A stretch of DNA of 64,000 bases from Pleodorina starrii (taxonomy: Eukaryota > Chlorophyta > Chlorophyceae > Chlamydomonadales > Volvocaceae). The notes under the pieces were generated by a model. It was given only the letters and a program-made list of their open reading frames with translations. It ran no database searches and was not told where the DNA came from. The stretch is taken from positions 6,763,501 through 6,827,500 of the forward strand of contig BRXU01000002.1 of NCBI GenBank assembly GCA_030267565.1, read 5' to 3'. Of the stretch, positions 33,501-46,910 are shown in pieces. Position numbers and translations under genes: made by a program. Numbering within the stretch: the first letter of the stretch is position 1; each line of letters opens with the position of its first letter.

Positions 33501-36500
33501 CGTTTTGGAAGTACGAAATTTCTTGACTTTGAACACCATAAATCTTCGCCGGCCAGAAATTTAAAGCCGTTTTGCAAGCCAAATCTTCGCCTGCCAAACG
33601 AATTTTCTTAAAAATTTCCCTGGCAAATCTTCCGTGCAAAAGAAGTCCCCAGACGGAAGATAGCAACACTGCTCCCCAATCCTCACCCTGTGTATAAAGT
33701 GCTGGCTGTGCAGGAACGCCAGCGCCGACAGCAGCGGCCGCATCACCACCCGCGCCGCCTCCTCCTCGCTCAGCCTGCCCCCCCTGGCCACCAGGTAGTC
33801 AAACATGTTGCCCAGAGGCGCCCAGTCCAGCGCCAGGTAGACGTACTTGGAGTCCTTCCAGGCGGCGAACAGACCCACCACGTGGGGGTGCACGATGCGG
33901 ATGTGCAGGCAGATCTCGCGGGCAAGCTGCGGTGAGGGGCCGGGAGGGGGTTGAGGGGGCGAAGAACGCGGAATGAGAAGGTGGGAGGGAGCGGGAAGCG
34001 GGGCAGACGAGAAAATGGGCGGGGGTTCCTTGAGGACCAGGGTTTGTATCCAAGGAGCCAGCGGGCAGAGCTTTCAAGAGGAAAGGGGACACTTGTCTCC
34101 TCCCGTAAGCGTCCGTCCGCGCAGCCGGAACTGCAGCCTTGCCCTTAGCCTGCTCGCCCCCCCAATCCGCCAGCCCACGCAGCCAGCGCTGCTCCACTTC
34201 CCGGGCCCCTCTATCGACCGATAGCTGCTTCAGGTTCGGCTCGCGGCCTCGCGCTCATATCACGTGCCCTTCCCTCTGCTTTCTCCTGATTCCCCCTTGC
34301 TGCCCACATTGCCCTTTCCTGTTGTCCATATGCAAGCCAGACAACATGTATGTGGAATTGTGGGCGCGTGAGTGGCACTGGCGACGTCGCGTGGATCTTT
34401 CCTAACAGTAAAATATTCCTCGTTTCCAGCCCCGCCCCCTCGCGCCACCAGTCCCAGAGCACTTGCTAAGTAGAGTCACACTACCCGTCTACACCTTCCT
34501 CCCATTTTACCACTTGACGATTCTGATGTTTGCCTTGTTCTATTTCTGCTTGCGTTCCAACTGGCCAGCTGTCCGGTTATTCGAACCAGTCCCATTCCCG
34601 CACTTGACGCTAAAAACCCAGCCCCCAGCCCCCACCCCACCTGGAATCTCTCCATCTCGTGCAGTCGCGAGCGTTTGTAGATCTTGAGCGCCACGTGTCG
34701 CCCGCTCCGCTTGTGCTGGGCCTGACACACCACTGACAGGCTGCCCTCGTACAGCTTCTTCAGCAGCGAAAAGTCGTCAATGGTCCAGGGCGCACCGGGG
34801 GGCTGCGGCTGCAGCTCCAGAGGGCAGTGGCTGGCCACCGCAATGGTCTTGGTGCGACTCTGGCCCTGGCCCGCCGCTGCCTGCGTGCTGGCGCCGCCGT
34901 TAGAGGACTGTGCGGAGACAGCGGCGTCGGGGGCCGCGGCAGCGGACCTCTGTGGCTCCTGCGGCTGCGGCTGCTGTTCCTGCGCGGCAGCAGAAATGTC
35001 CGGGGCTGGCGACACGTCCTGTGGCCGCGACGGCTGCGCTGTCCGGACGTGCATGGACGAGCCGGGTGGCTTCGCGTTGGCCGCCGGGGCGGCGGAGCCA
35101 GCCCCAGCCGCAGCCGCGGGGCCGGCGTTGGCAGCCACTACGGTGGCGGAGGCGGGATCGGCCTCGCTGCCTGCCAGCATCCGCGGCGGCAGGTTCGCGC
35201 TGGCTACGGCCTGCGGTTTGCCGTACAGGTCGGAGATGCTGTGCTGCAGCGGCAGCAGCTGCTGGGCTCCCGTCGCCGCCAGTGCCAGGTCAGTCCCCTG
35301 GGGCGCCTTAACCGCGGCAGCCTGCGGCGGCTGCCCGTTCCGCGGCAGAAGCATCGCGGCGGCGATGGCGCCTCCAGGCACCGCCCCCAACCGGGCGTCC
35401 GCTGGGGCCTGAGTCCCCGCAGGCTGACCGTGCAATGCGCTTTGCTGCCGATGTAGTTGGTGTTGCGTGGGGGACACGTGGTGGAGCGACTGCCCGAGGC
35501 TGCGGTCGTTGTGCGCCGTGATGGCCTTCAGCCCTGCAAGCAGCTCCGGCCCGGGAGTGTGGCCCCTGCTGCCCGGCGGCGGCGGTGGCTCCCTCCCAAC
35601 GGCCCCCAACGCACCCTGTGCTACCGCAGCGGCGACGGTAGTGCCGGCGGTGCCGCCCAGCTCGGCTCGTTGGGACCCTGCGGCAGCGCCTACTGGTGCC
35701 GCCGGCTCGTTGCCGTACCCCGCGCCCGCTGCATGATCAAAGCCGCCGCCGCCGCCGCCGGCGTCACTGGCGGCGGCTGCTGCAGACTCCATCGGCACCT
35801 CCAGCCGCGGGTCTGGCGGCGCCGTAAGGTCCGACGCCGCCATCCATTTATACACCAACTGCATTTTGCGCTGCAGCGCGCGCTGGAAGCTCTGGTCGCC
35901 GCCATGGTCGTACAGTGTCGTGTAGGCGGACAGGCAGGCGGTGGTGAGCTTCATTGGCCGGCTCAGCGGTGCCGGCGACTCCGCCAGAGGTGCGGGCTGC
36001 TGCGAGTAGGACGGCAGCGCAGGGCCCGCGACCAGGCTGGAGAAGTCGGCGGAGAGGTGCGCGAGCGGCGGAGGTGCGGCGGTGGCGGGAGCCGCCGCCT
36101 GCCACGGCGACGGCCGGGCCGCGTCTGCCCGGCCTGACGGCCCGCTGCAGACATCAGCTACGGCGGCGGCGGCGGGTTTCGGGGCGGGCACCCGCCTGAG
36201 GTTCACGTTCAAGCTCGCGTCCGTTGCCCCGGCCATGGGGACATCTTGCTGCTGCTGTTCCGCGCCAACAACATGCGCTGACGCGGCGCCAGGGGCGGTG
36301 GTATCAGGGGCCGGTGCTGGCGCCGCTGCAGCATCTAAATCCGGCGATGCCGCTGCCGCCGCCGCCGCCGCCGCACCCGAGCCACTGGCAGTGCCAGCCC
36401 CTGGCAGAGACGGACCGACCCTCCTTGGCTCGTCGTGGGAGGCAAGCTGCGCGCCGGCGCTATTGGCGCGTGTCAGTTCGCTCTGCGGCAGCTGCTGCTC

Positions 36501-37989
36501 CGCCGGATGCTGTCGCAAGTTGGACGGGATCTGCTCCGGCGGCACTGCAAGGCCCTGCGGCGGTGGTGGTTGTACCCCGGCACCATCCAGTTGCAGTTCC
36601 GGCGGAGACCCGGGCAACGCGTCCTGCTCGGCCGGCTGCACTTGCGCGAGCTCTCCGACCCTGCTTGGCAGCGCCGCCATAGGTATGGCCTGCTGCTGCT
36701 GCTGTTTCTGTTGTTGCTGCCGCTGGCGCTGCTGTTGCAACTGCACTAGTGGGGCTGACTGGGAGGTCTGTGCGACCCCCGCTGCAGCCGCCAGCTCCGC
36801 AGCCTCCCGCGGCCCTGTGTCCGCGCCCGGCCCTTGTTGCGCTCCCGCCCCTGCCTCAGGCGCCTGTGTCCTCTCAGCCGACCCCTCGTCGTCGGCCACC
36901 GCTGCGGGCTCCGGCAGCGCCACCGGCACGTCGCTCCCCAGCCCCAGCTGCGGCGTGGTCCTGGGCTGCCGCGAGGCGGCCTGTGGCCGCAGTAGCGACG
37001 GCACGTGGGGCGCCCTTGTCATGTCGCGGCGCAAGCCCGCCGAGACAGAAGAGCCCGAGGTAGCCGCCGCCGCCGTGGCGCCGGCCAAGCCCCTGTCGGC
37101 CGCCTGGCCCCTGGACTGGAAGCGCTCCAGCGTATCGTAGTCCACAAAGAGCATGTCCTGGAGGTTGTTAGCGACACTGTACAGGGGCGCGTTGCTGCTG
37201 TCGGCGTCGGTCGGAGCCGTGTTGATGGCGGCGCTGTGCATGGGCGCCACGGTGGTGGTTGTGTACGGTGTGTATGAGCCACGTACGGCGCCGTCCTCGA
37301 CAATCCGCTGCAGGGGCGCCTCGCTGGAGGTGAAGCAGCCGGAAGTGGCCCCGCCGATGTGGACGCCCGGGCTGGCGCTATCCGCCATGGCCATGCGCGG
37401 TGGGAGCACCATGCCCGTGCCCGACTGCGTATTGGTGCGGTGCGCAAAGAGCACACCAGAGAAATCGGCCGCGTTGAAGCTCATGCGCTGACTGTGCTGC
37501 TGCGGGTCCTGCGGATGCAAGCAATAACAGGTATTGGTTAAGGAACGGAGGTGGCGAAGGATCGGGGCGGTTAAGGATAGGGGTGGGAAACGGGGCGGGT
37601 GGAGCACAACAGCGGGGACCGCGCGAAGGGGAAGATGCAGCGCATTTCGGTAGCATCGCTCTTACCGCCATGTTTTGCGTTGATTCGAGAGCCGCAAGCA
37701 GCTTTTCGTGTTGCATGGACGCTGACGGAACATCCCCGGGCTGCGTGTCTTCGCTATTGCGGGGTGCCAGGCCATCGGGTTGCGCATCAACGCCCTTCGC
37801 CATGCTTGCAGCCTGCTGATTATTATTGATGACATCTGAAGCAGGTGTTATCTCCAGCGGCGTGCTTGCATTCGCGATCGGTGGACTTGAGGACCCCACC
37901 GGTGGAGGTTCCACCGGTTCCGTAGGAGGCGTTTTCAGGACATCTTTTTTCTCTTTAGTTTTCTTCTTCTTCCCAAACCTGATCCGCAT
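30586..37989 (-). CDS. Aurora/CALK-like Ser/Thr protein kinase with long disordered N-terminus
   Basis: Exons in transcript order: 37989-37666, 37508-34641, 33926-33687, 31944-31829, 31642-31465, 31080-30586 (TAG); all phases agree, about 1,406 residues. Residues 1-20 are basic (GKKKKTKEKK). Residues ~110-1000 are Ala/Gln/Pro-rich with poly-Gln and look disordered. The kinase domain follows: WTIDDFSLLKKLYEGSLSVV (glycine loop), VALKIYK (ATP lysine), EICLHIRIVHPHVVGLF (helix C), HRDVKLEN (catalytic loop), DFGLAI, FGYFAPEVL, SRVDVWSAGVVGYEVLTG and LAHPWI. The layout and the insert between APE and the DxW region are like Chlamydomonas Aurora-like kinases, one of which (CALK) controls flagellar shortening. 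The glycine loop lacks the usual first and third glycines. A hAT-like element lies in the third intron. Substrates are unknown. Confidence 0.88.
32051..32080 (+). repeat. degenerate second hAT-type end
   Basis: Sequence starting CACTGTTGCTATCT and continuing AAAGTTTAC resembles the first ~30 bp of the hAT-like element at 32309. It may be an end of an older related insertion in the same intron. Confidence 0.35.
32309..33671 (+). mobile_element. non-autonomous hAT-like DNA transposon with 8-bp target duplication
   Basis: Terminal inverted repeats of 15 bp, CAGTGTTGCTATCTT at the left end and its complement at the right, bound a 1,363-bp segment. The same 8 bases, CTCCCCAA, lie directly outside both ends (32301-32308 and 33672-33679). 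An 8-bp duplication with CAGTG-type ends is the signature of the hAT superfamily. Near both ends lie AT-rich blocks (32390-32480 and 33538-33640) that are direct repeats of each other, with repeated AAATCTTC units. No transposase frame was recognised, so it needs a helper. It sits in the kinase intron 31945-33686, with its outer duplication 7 bp from the 5' splice site. Confidence 0.85.
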
Positions 37990-38598
37990 TGTCAGAATGG
38001 AAATTGTTACAAGTCAGCAGTCCCGTTGGAAACAGTGCCAGGCCTTTTACCACCACCCACCGGAGCAAGTTGAGAAGCGACTTTACAGCTCCACTTTCAC
38101 CCGTTTTTCCATGGCTCTGCATGATAAATACCAAGCTGACGACCGTTCACAAAAGGTGAGCTGCAAAGTTATGCTTTATTTCAAGGCCTGGCGTCCATGA
38201 TCAAGCCATCACATACTACCGGTCTCGAAAAAAGAATTGCGCAAAGGTAATTCAAGCAAATAGATTCCGGAAAACGTGGTAATGATCTTTGCGCCAAGCT
38301 GGAACGACAGATGTGTTTTCTGCCTTGTATGGATCCTCTCCAGATGAGCACTTCAGACGAGGTTGCTGGTTGTAATCGAAGCCTGCTGCAAAATATTCGG
38401 TGCGTACGGTCCGTATTTTCGCCAGTCACATGACTTCCGCAACCTGAGGTCCATGACATGATTGCAATAGAATTCAAAGGCTTCGTTGTGCGGTTTCTGG
38501 AGGGATCGCCAGCCTTGTTAGGCGGCAGCAATTGCGGCGCGTGGTAGACGTGCAACATAGGATTGACGCGGACCCTAACCGTTAGACACACTAGAAAA
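37990..38598. promoter_or_regulatory. divergent intergenic region between kinase and allantoinase
   Basis: The start codons of the minus-strand kinase and the plus-strand allantoinase are about 609 bp apart, so both promoters must lie here or overlap. A GATAAATA sequence near 38123 is AT-rich, but no element could be assigned with confidence. Confidence 0.45.
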
Positions 38599-41500
38599 AT
38601 GGTCGACAAGCCGGTCATCGGCATGATAATCCTCGTCAACGCCATTGCCGCGGGCGTCCTGTAAGTCTTACAGCTACTTCCCCTTCCGCCCCCCGCAAAA
38701 CCACATCATCAGTCCCTATCTGTCCGCCGCAACGAGGCGCCGGAGCGGCGTCGGGCCGTCCACCGAGAGCGTGCACCCTCCCAACGCACGCATTTGAGGG
38801 CTTCACTCCCCACCACACCCCCGTTCATCTCCTCTCCTTCCGCCCTGCCCGCCCCTGCCTGTCCCTACCCGGCGCCGCCTCCAGGTACCAGCGCTTCCAC
38901 GACCTCCCCCAGTTCCAGCTGCTCGAGTCTAAGCTGCTGGAAGTATACCACCGGCTGCTGCCGCCTAAGACGCCCGACCGGTGTGGGGCGCTCAAATGGC
39001 CGGCCTATGTGCTGGTCAGCGACCGAGTGGTCTTCCCCGATGGAGTGCGCCCGGGGGCAGGTGGGCGGGCGCGGGTGGGGGCCAACAACCCGAATCCACA
39101 GACAAGAGGGGGAGCCAAAAGCGGAAATGGGGTAGCTGAAGTGCTTACGTGTCGCCATGTGTGTGTGTGTGTGTGTGTGCGTCGGAGAGGCTCCTCAAGC
39201 CGCAAGGTGGCAAGGTCCCGCCACACTTACTGCTTCGCTGCCAGCGGCGGGGCCATGCCATGCGGGTTTCCTGCACCGGCCGTCGCTCCATCGCCGCCCC
39301 GCGCTTTCTTCCTCCCTCCCGCCGCCGTCCCCTGTGCCTTCTCCCCTCACACCTTCCCGACCGACGCTCCTCTCCGCCCGCGCTCCTCTCCGCCCGCGCT
39401 CCTCCTGGGCTCCCGCAGTCTACATCGAGGGTTCCCGGATTGTGGAGGTTTCGGAGAACGTCACTGTGGACAGCCCCCACGTGATGAACTTCAAACACGC
39501 GGTCATCTCCCCTGGAGTCATAGACGTGCACATCCACCTCAACGAGCCGGGGCGCGTTGAGTGGGAAGGTGCGCTAGCAGGGAACATAGCCGTACGTACA
39601 GCGCGCCGAAATCGGCGGTGGCGACTTTCCAAGGGGTGGGCGCGAGGGCCGTTGTTGTTCCCGCTCGTCCGGTTGCCTCTTGGCGTCTTGAGGGATGGCG
39701 CGCGACTGCGGGCTCGGGCCTCGGCGAGAAGGAAGCGGGGCCTGGCGCCTTGGGGAAGGGAAGGGCGCCTCTTGGTGGCAGCGCGGAGCGGTCTTTGGAA
39801 ACGGCCGCCCGCCTGCTTGTCAGGCCACGAGGCTGACTGACGCCTACCTGACGCCCCGCTGGCTGCGATCCCCCTTTTGCTGCCTGCCCGCCTGCCTGTC
39901 TGTCTATCCGTCTGACTGCCCGGCGCGCCCAGCACCCACCATCGCCCTCCGGAGCTTTTCGCTGTCCCCCACCAACCCACCTGGCCGCCTGCCCTCCTTT
40001 CCTGCAGCAGCTTGCTCAACAACGTCCGCAGTGACTCATTGTTACATTACATAAAGGAGCATATCACTCCCTGACCCCCCCCTTTCTTCTCCCAGGCATC
40101 ACCAACGGCACTGTGGCTGCCGCTGCGGGCGGTGTTACCACAGTGGTGGACATGCCGCTCAACTCCGACCCGGTCACCACGGACCGGACGCAGCTGGAGG
40201 CCAAGAAGGCGCTGGCACAGGTGCGAGTGTATTAAGAGAAATCCGCAGCGGAGAAGGAGACCGGTGCGGGTGCGGGTGCGGGTGTGGACGGGTGCGGGTG
40301 TGGACGGGTGCGGGTGTGGACGGGTGCGGGTGTGGACGGGTGCGGGTGTGGACGGGTGCGGGTGCGGGTGCGGGTGTGGACGGGTGCGGGTGTGGACGGG
40401 TGCGGGTGTGGACGGGTGCGGGTGTGGACGGGTGCGGGTGTGGACGGGTGCGGGTGTGGACGGGTGCGGTTGTGGACGGGTGCGGGTGTGGACGGGTGCG
40501 GGTGTGGACGGGTGCGGGTGTGGACGGGTGCGGGTGCGGGTGCGGGTGCGGGTGTGGACGGGCCTGGCGCCGGGGCGGGGGTGGGGCGGGGTGGAGGCGG
40601 GGGGAGGGTCGTTGTTACCCCCGCCTGGCCGTCGCCCCGCTGGCCCTTTCTTGGGTTTGACAACCCGAGTACTTGTACCTCCAAAGCCAAGTGGCCTCGT
40701 ACGGACGTACGGCGAGCTGACGAATCGTAAGGACTACATCGAACCGCTAAGAGCGAAGCCGAAGCATCCCCGCCAGATGCCAGCAGCTCTTGCTCCTGAC
40801 ACACGGTCTACTTTTCTCGACAACGTGCTCCGGGGGCTGGTTGGTGCAGGGACTCCCACACCCGATGCGGGTGTCCCCTCTTGCACCCCGCCCCCATCTC
40901 TCCTCGCCATTGGCGCATTTCCCTCTCGAGCCCCCTATGCACCTTCGTCGCTCCCTTGCCCCCTTGCCCCAAATTCCATCCTCGATTCCTCCAACCCCTT
41001 ACTGCTCCAACCCCCAGGACCCCCAAAGTTCCCCACCACTCGAAAGTTCCCCTCCTGTGCCAGTATCGCATTTCCTGCTTACAAGGGCGAACCCGACGCC
41101 GGAATCGACCGAAAAGACGAGCAGGGGCGGAAGACCAGCAGCCAGCAAGCATTTCACTCTCCCCTCCCCTCCACCCTCCCCTCCGCCCTCCCCTCCACCC
41201 TCCGCCCTTTGCTTCTCCTGCCCTGCCAGGCCAAGGCCTACACCAATGTGGGCTTCTGGGCGGGTCTGGTGCCAGCCAACGCCGCCAACCACTCGGCGCT
41301 GGAGGAGCTTGTGGCGGGCGGCGCCCTGGGCTTCAAGTCCTTCATGTGCAACAGCGGCATCAACGACTTCGCCGCGGTGGAGGCGGAGCACATTGCGGCG
41401 GCGCTGCCCTTCCTCAAGCGCCGCGGCGTGCCCTTCTACGTGCACGCCGAGGTGGTGACGCCCGTGGAGGCCGACCCGGTGGGTGCGGCGTGGCTGGCTG

Positions 41501-44129
41501 GCTGGGGGTGGTTGGGGTGGGGTGGAGTGGGGTGGGGTGGGGTGGGGTTAGCAGGCGGGGGCGTTAGCGCCCGTAAACACTGAAGTAGGGTTGCTAAGAG
41601 GGAGCGATATGGGGGTGGGAAGAGGGTGATGTCGCCTGCGACTTGCTATGCAGACTCAGGGGGCTTGAAAATGGGGTCCTACATGGGCGAACTGGGAGAG
41701 TGTGCCCGTGTGTGTTGGTGTCGCCGTTTTGACGCCGGGCCACCCTACCGCGGAAGGCGCCCATCTGGCAGGGGTGCGTGCCCCTCGCGGGTTGTGCCCC
41801 TGTTGCTCCTTGGGCCGCAGCGCTTGTCATCCACTGTGTCTTTGAATCACCTCCTGCCCTTGAGGTAATAAGTTGCCCTGCTGAAGAGCACCGGCCTACA
41901 TGGATTTGCCACCAGGCAGTACACACCCATCCACACATCCACCCATCCACAATCCTGAACCCCCCACCTCATTCCGTGATCCCGGTTGCCGCCTTCTTGC
42001 ATCCAACCCTGCCGCCCTCCCCACCCCCCCGCCCTCCCCGTTCACGGGCTCCGGCCTATACGTGGATAACCCCCCCCGCCCCCCATCCAGTCCGCCGACC
42101 CCACGCGCTACACCACCTACATGGCCACCCGGCCTCCTAAGTTCGAGCAGGACGCCATCCGGCTGCTGGTGCAGCTGATGGATGCGGACAGCTCCCCGGC
42201 GGCCCCCGGCTTCTCGGTGCACGTAGCCCACCTGGCAGATGCGGGGGCGCTGGACATCATTCGGGTGGGTACCGCTACCTGGGGCAGGGGGAGGAGGAGG
42301 GAGGAGGAGGGGGAGAAGGGGGGCGCGCGGTGCTCCCCCACCCAGAGATCCCAGGTCGCGAGCGCGTCTCCGCGCCCTCGAGCCCTGACTCCGGACTTGT
42401 CCACGCTCGGCTTCCTAACCCCCACGCGCGTTGTAGTAAGCGGGTCGGGTTTCCCACTCAACCGCGCTTCTACCCTTGCGGGCAGATGACGCTGCGGGCA
42501 AATGACCCCTCCCCGCCCCTGACCCGGACTCGGATCCGATCGCGTGCGATGCGACGTGTGGCTCGCCCATTCGGCCCCGGATCTCCGCCTCTCTGTCTGT
42601 CTCGCAGGAGGCCCAGTCTCGCGGTCATCCGCTGACCGTTGAGACGTGCGCCCACTACCTGACCTTCGCCTCCGAGGACATCCCGGATGGGGCCACCCAG
42701 TTCAAGTGCGCCCCACCGCTGCGGGACGCCGCAAACAAGCAGAGCCTCATCAGCGCTGTGGCTTCCGGGGCAATTAACTTGGTGGGTCATAAAGAACATA
42801 TCGTATCGCAGCGGCGGGACGGACCCTAAAACCCAATCTGGCGAGTGTGCGGGTTTCGGAGGTTATCCGTATTCGGGAAAGGAGGAGGCGAAGGAGGCCA
42901 TGCGGGTAGCGCGCCCCCATTCAGCCCACACCCAGATCAACTCAAGCAACCTGCTACAGCCCCGGGTGGCGGGATCCCCCTTACCACACCACAACACACC
43001 ATATCACCATTGCGGGGTCCACGTGCCAACCTGCCGCCTCAGCTTCCGCGCTGTAGTTCGTATCACTACTCCACCCACCACGCCACGCAAACCACACGCC
43101 CGCACCTGCACCCGCACCCGCACCTGCACCCGCACCCGCACCCGCACCCTTACCACCCGCAACACCCTCGTGCAAAAGCAGGTGTCCTCGGACCACTCCC
43201 CCGCGCCGCCCTCGCTCAAGGAGACTGACAGCGGCGACTTCCTGCGCGCCTGGGGCGGCATCAGCGGCGTGCAGTACCTGCTGCCAGCCACCTGGACGGC
43301 GGTGCGGGAGGCGGGGGTGGACCTCCGCGGACTGGCCCGACTGCTCAGCGAGGCACCCGCCCGGCTGGCGGGGCTGGGCGGGCGCAAGGGGAGGCTGGCG
43401 CCCGGATACGACGCGGACCTGGTGGTGAGTTGGCGGACAACCGGACGGTTGCCGGGCGGTTGCCCGTGATTGCCCGTCAGTTTGGTCGTGGTGGCCAACC
43501 ACGGTCAACTGTTTGCGGTCAAGCTGCAAACTTCTCACCCGACTGTCTGTAACGGGCATACCGGTAGTGTGCGTGTGGTCGTCCATGACAGCAGCGGCGT
43601 TGACAAGAAGGGTTGTGATTTAGGAAGGGAGGCGGGGGCAGGGAGAGAGAGGAGGCTAGCGGGGGTGTCGCAGGTCTGGGGGTGACGGGGGAGAGAGGGG
43701 ACCGGGGGCGCGAGGCAGACCTCTAAACGCCCCTGCCACGCACAGACGTTTCTGTTTTACCCGCTCCCCGCAATCTACTCTCACTCCCCCCCTCCCTGCA
43801 TCTGCGTGGCTTGGTTCGCCGCTTCCGTGCCGCTTGGTTCTCTGCTTTCATTTACACTCTACCCTGTCCGTCGTTACTATCACTCCGTGACCCCTCCATC
43901 GCCTTCCGTCGCCCCTTTGCCCCTGCTGCAGATTTGGGAGCCTGAGACGCGCGCCAACACCTCGGTCGCGCTCAACCTGCACACCCACAAACTGTCGCCG
44001 TACACCGACACGCCGCTGTACGGCAAGGTGTTGGCGACAGTGGTTGGCGGCGAGCTGACGGCGCTCTTTGGCAATGTCAACAAGCGGCCCTGCGGCAAGC
44101 TGGTGCTGGGGCGGGGGGCCAACGAGTGA
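38599..44129 (+). CDS. ALN: allantoinase
   Basis: Hydrolyses allantoin to allantoate in purine (urate) breakdown and nitrogen recycling. Exons: 38599-38660, 38885-39060, 39419-39568, 40096-40220, 41230-41478, 42091-42264, 42608-42781, 43182-43424, 43932-44129 (TGA). All are GT-AG and in phase; about 516 residues, normal for the family. The start was chosen because exon 1 encodes a hydrophobic stretch (IGMIILVNAIAAGVL), a likely ER signal anchor as in plant allantoinases. Metal ligands are all present: HIHLNEPG, the carbamylated lysine in GFKSFMC, FYVHAE, CAHYLTF and SSDHSP. DMPLNS and GDFLRAWGGISGVQ are further family signatures. Intron 4 has a 16-bp minisatellite; the 31-bp dispersed motif lies just before exon 6. 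TGTAA near 44667 is a likely polyadenylation signal. Confidence 0.95.
40262..40560 (+). repeat. 16-bp minisatellite in allantoinase intron 4
   Basis: About 18 units of GTGCGGGTGTGGACGG with occasional extra GTGCGG hexamers. Just before it, CGCAGCGGAGAAGG matches the first bases of the 164-bp element at 898, so the array may have grown beside a truncated copy. Confidence 0.9.
42044..42077 (+). repeat. 31-bp repeat motif, copy 2 (3' end of allantoinase intron 5)
   Basis: Same motif as at 6210. Its C-run leads into the acceptor of allantoinase exon 6 (42091), 13 bp away, so it supplies the pyrimidine tract of that splice site. Confidence 0.85.
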
Positions 44130-45764
44130 TGGCGCGTGATAGGGCGGGATGAAGTGGGTTGGCTGGATTGGGAGCAACGAAGCAATCCCCAGGCATCATG
44201 CCTGCGCGAATGTGCCGAGGCGACCTTGGGGTGCAGCACCAAGCACGTGACCGGAGCAAGTGCCGGGCTTGGCCGGGGCTCGCGCGCGGAGGGTGAGGAA
44301 GGGAGATCGTAAGGTAGGGGCGGCGGCGTACGACTTTCTCGACATCTCGACGTGGCGGTGCGGGCGCAGCGCTCGTGTGTGTTCTTCCCTTTTGCACGCA
44401 CCCTCGGGGTTCCGTTCAATTGATTTGGGGGGGCCGGGGGGATGGGGGCCATGCGTTCGGGCCAAGGCCATGGTCCACAACCGTTTTGGTGGCAGGCACC
44501 AGCCAGCCCCGGGGCCGGTTTTTCCAGATGCCGCCGCTCGTCGGGCTCCTCGCTTTGCGGCATCCGTGTACCGGCCCTAGAGCCGCGCTTCGTGTAGGAG
44601 GCGCATGCTCATGGCTTCGGCTCACCTAGCCACGCAGGCGTTCCCAAGTCTCCAAAGTGTACGAATGTAACAGTTTTGTGTAAGACGTCTTGGTACGCTG
44701 ACCGCGAGACAGGAAGCGGACAGCACAGGCTGCTGTGCGTTTCCGGTCTTTAATGCTGCGCGCATGAGCCTCCTGCAAGCATCTGGGTCGAGCCTCATAC
44801 GGCATTACTGCGCTGCGCTGCGGGGGGCGGCGGGGCGGGCAGAGTGGTCTGACGTCCGTTGTTGTCGTTGTTGCAGTGGGAACGGGCGCATTCGAACCAT
44901 TCCTAACCATTATGCCGACATGTGCCGACCAGCTAACCAACAGGACCCCGGCGGCCGCCCTTTGGCGGGTCCCAGGGGACCGAACCCCTTGCCCACGGAA
45001 ATCGGAGGGGTGAAGGCCTGCAGGCGGCGAGCCCGTAGGGTTGGGCCGTGAAGCCCTTCGCGCCCGCCGCAAGACCCTGTCTGGGGCCCCTCATTTTAAG
45101 ACCCGCATCATACTACGGGTGCTATTGCCCATCCATCATCCATGCCCTGCCTCCAGCTGTCCGTCTGCGATGTAGCTTGCACTACTTTCAGCCACCGCAC
45201 GTGCACCGGCCCCATGCAGTCCGTGTCCAAGTCACCCTTCCAGTGCGCCTCAGCTGGACGCACGGCTGGAGCCTGCCGCAGCCGACTTCTTCGCATAAAG
45301 GCCGGGACCCATCTGCATTGTCCATTAGAATCTTGCTTGATCGGTTCCTAGCCGTTGCAATGGCACCGACTGGCTCATGCGCCGCAGCAACAACGTGACC
45401 TTTGGGTCTATTTCAGCTGTCATAGAGTCCACATGCACTGAAACTCTAAAGCTAATTATATGTTTCCTGTCGTTGTTTGCGTTCACTTGAAGGACTCTCT
45501 TGCACGATGACCCGAGGCAGAGCCACGGCATGGCATCCGCACAAAACAGCTTTTCAATGCGTTGCAACGCAATCTATGAGGCCTGAATCCTGAAACACGA
45601 GCATCCACGCAGAGAGGTGAGAGGAGAACTCTTCCCTTCATTTCGGTGGCTGCCGTACGATCGGCCAAATTATTGTGGCTTCAGGTCACCGAGGATCGTC
45701 TTACACAGCTAGAGCGTTCTGCCCACTTCCTAGGTTCCACGTGCCATATCTTTTGTTCCTAGCC
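44130..45764. other. intergenic region, allantoinase 3' flank and L11 5' flank
   Basis: Contains the likely TGTAA signals for allantoinase (44667, 44681) and a GC-rich stretch with short inverted repeats at 44940-45070. No coding exon or RNA gene was recognised. Confidence 0.6.

Positions 45765-46910
<1,146 letters not shown>

Noticed and set aside
40262..40560. Regular array in allantoinase intron as a CRISPR
   Set aside because: Units are tandem without unique spacers, in a eukaryotic intron; it is a minisatellite.
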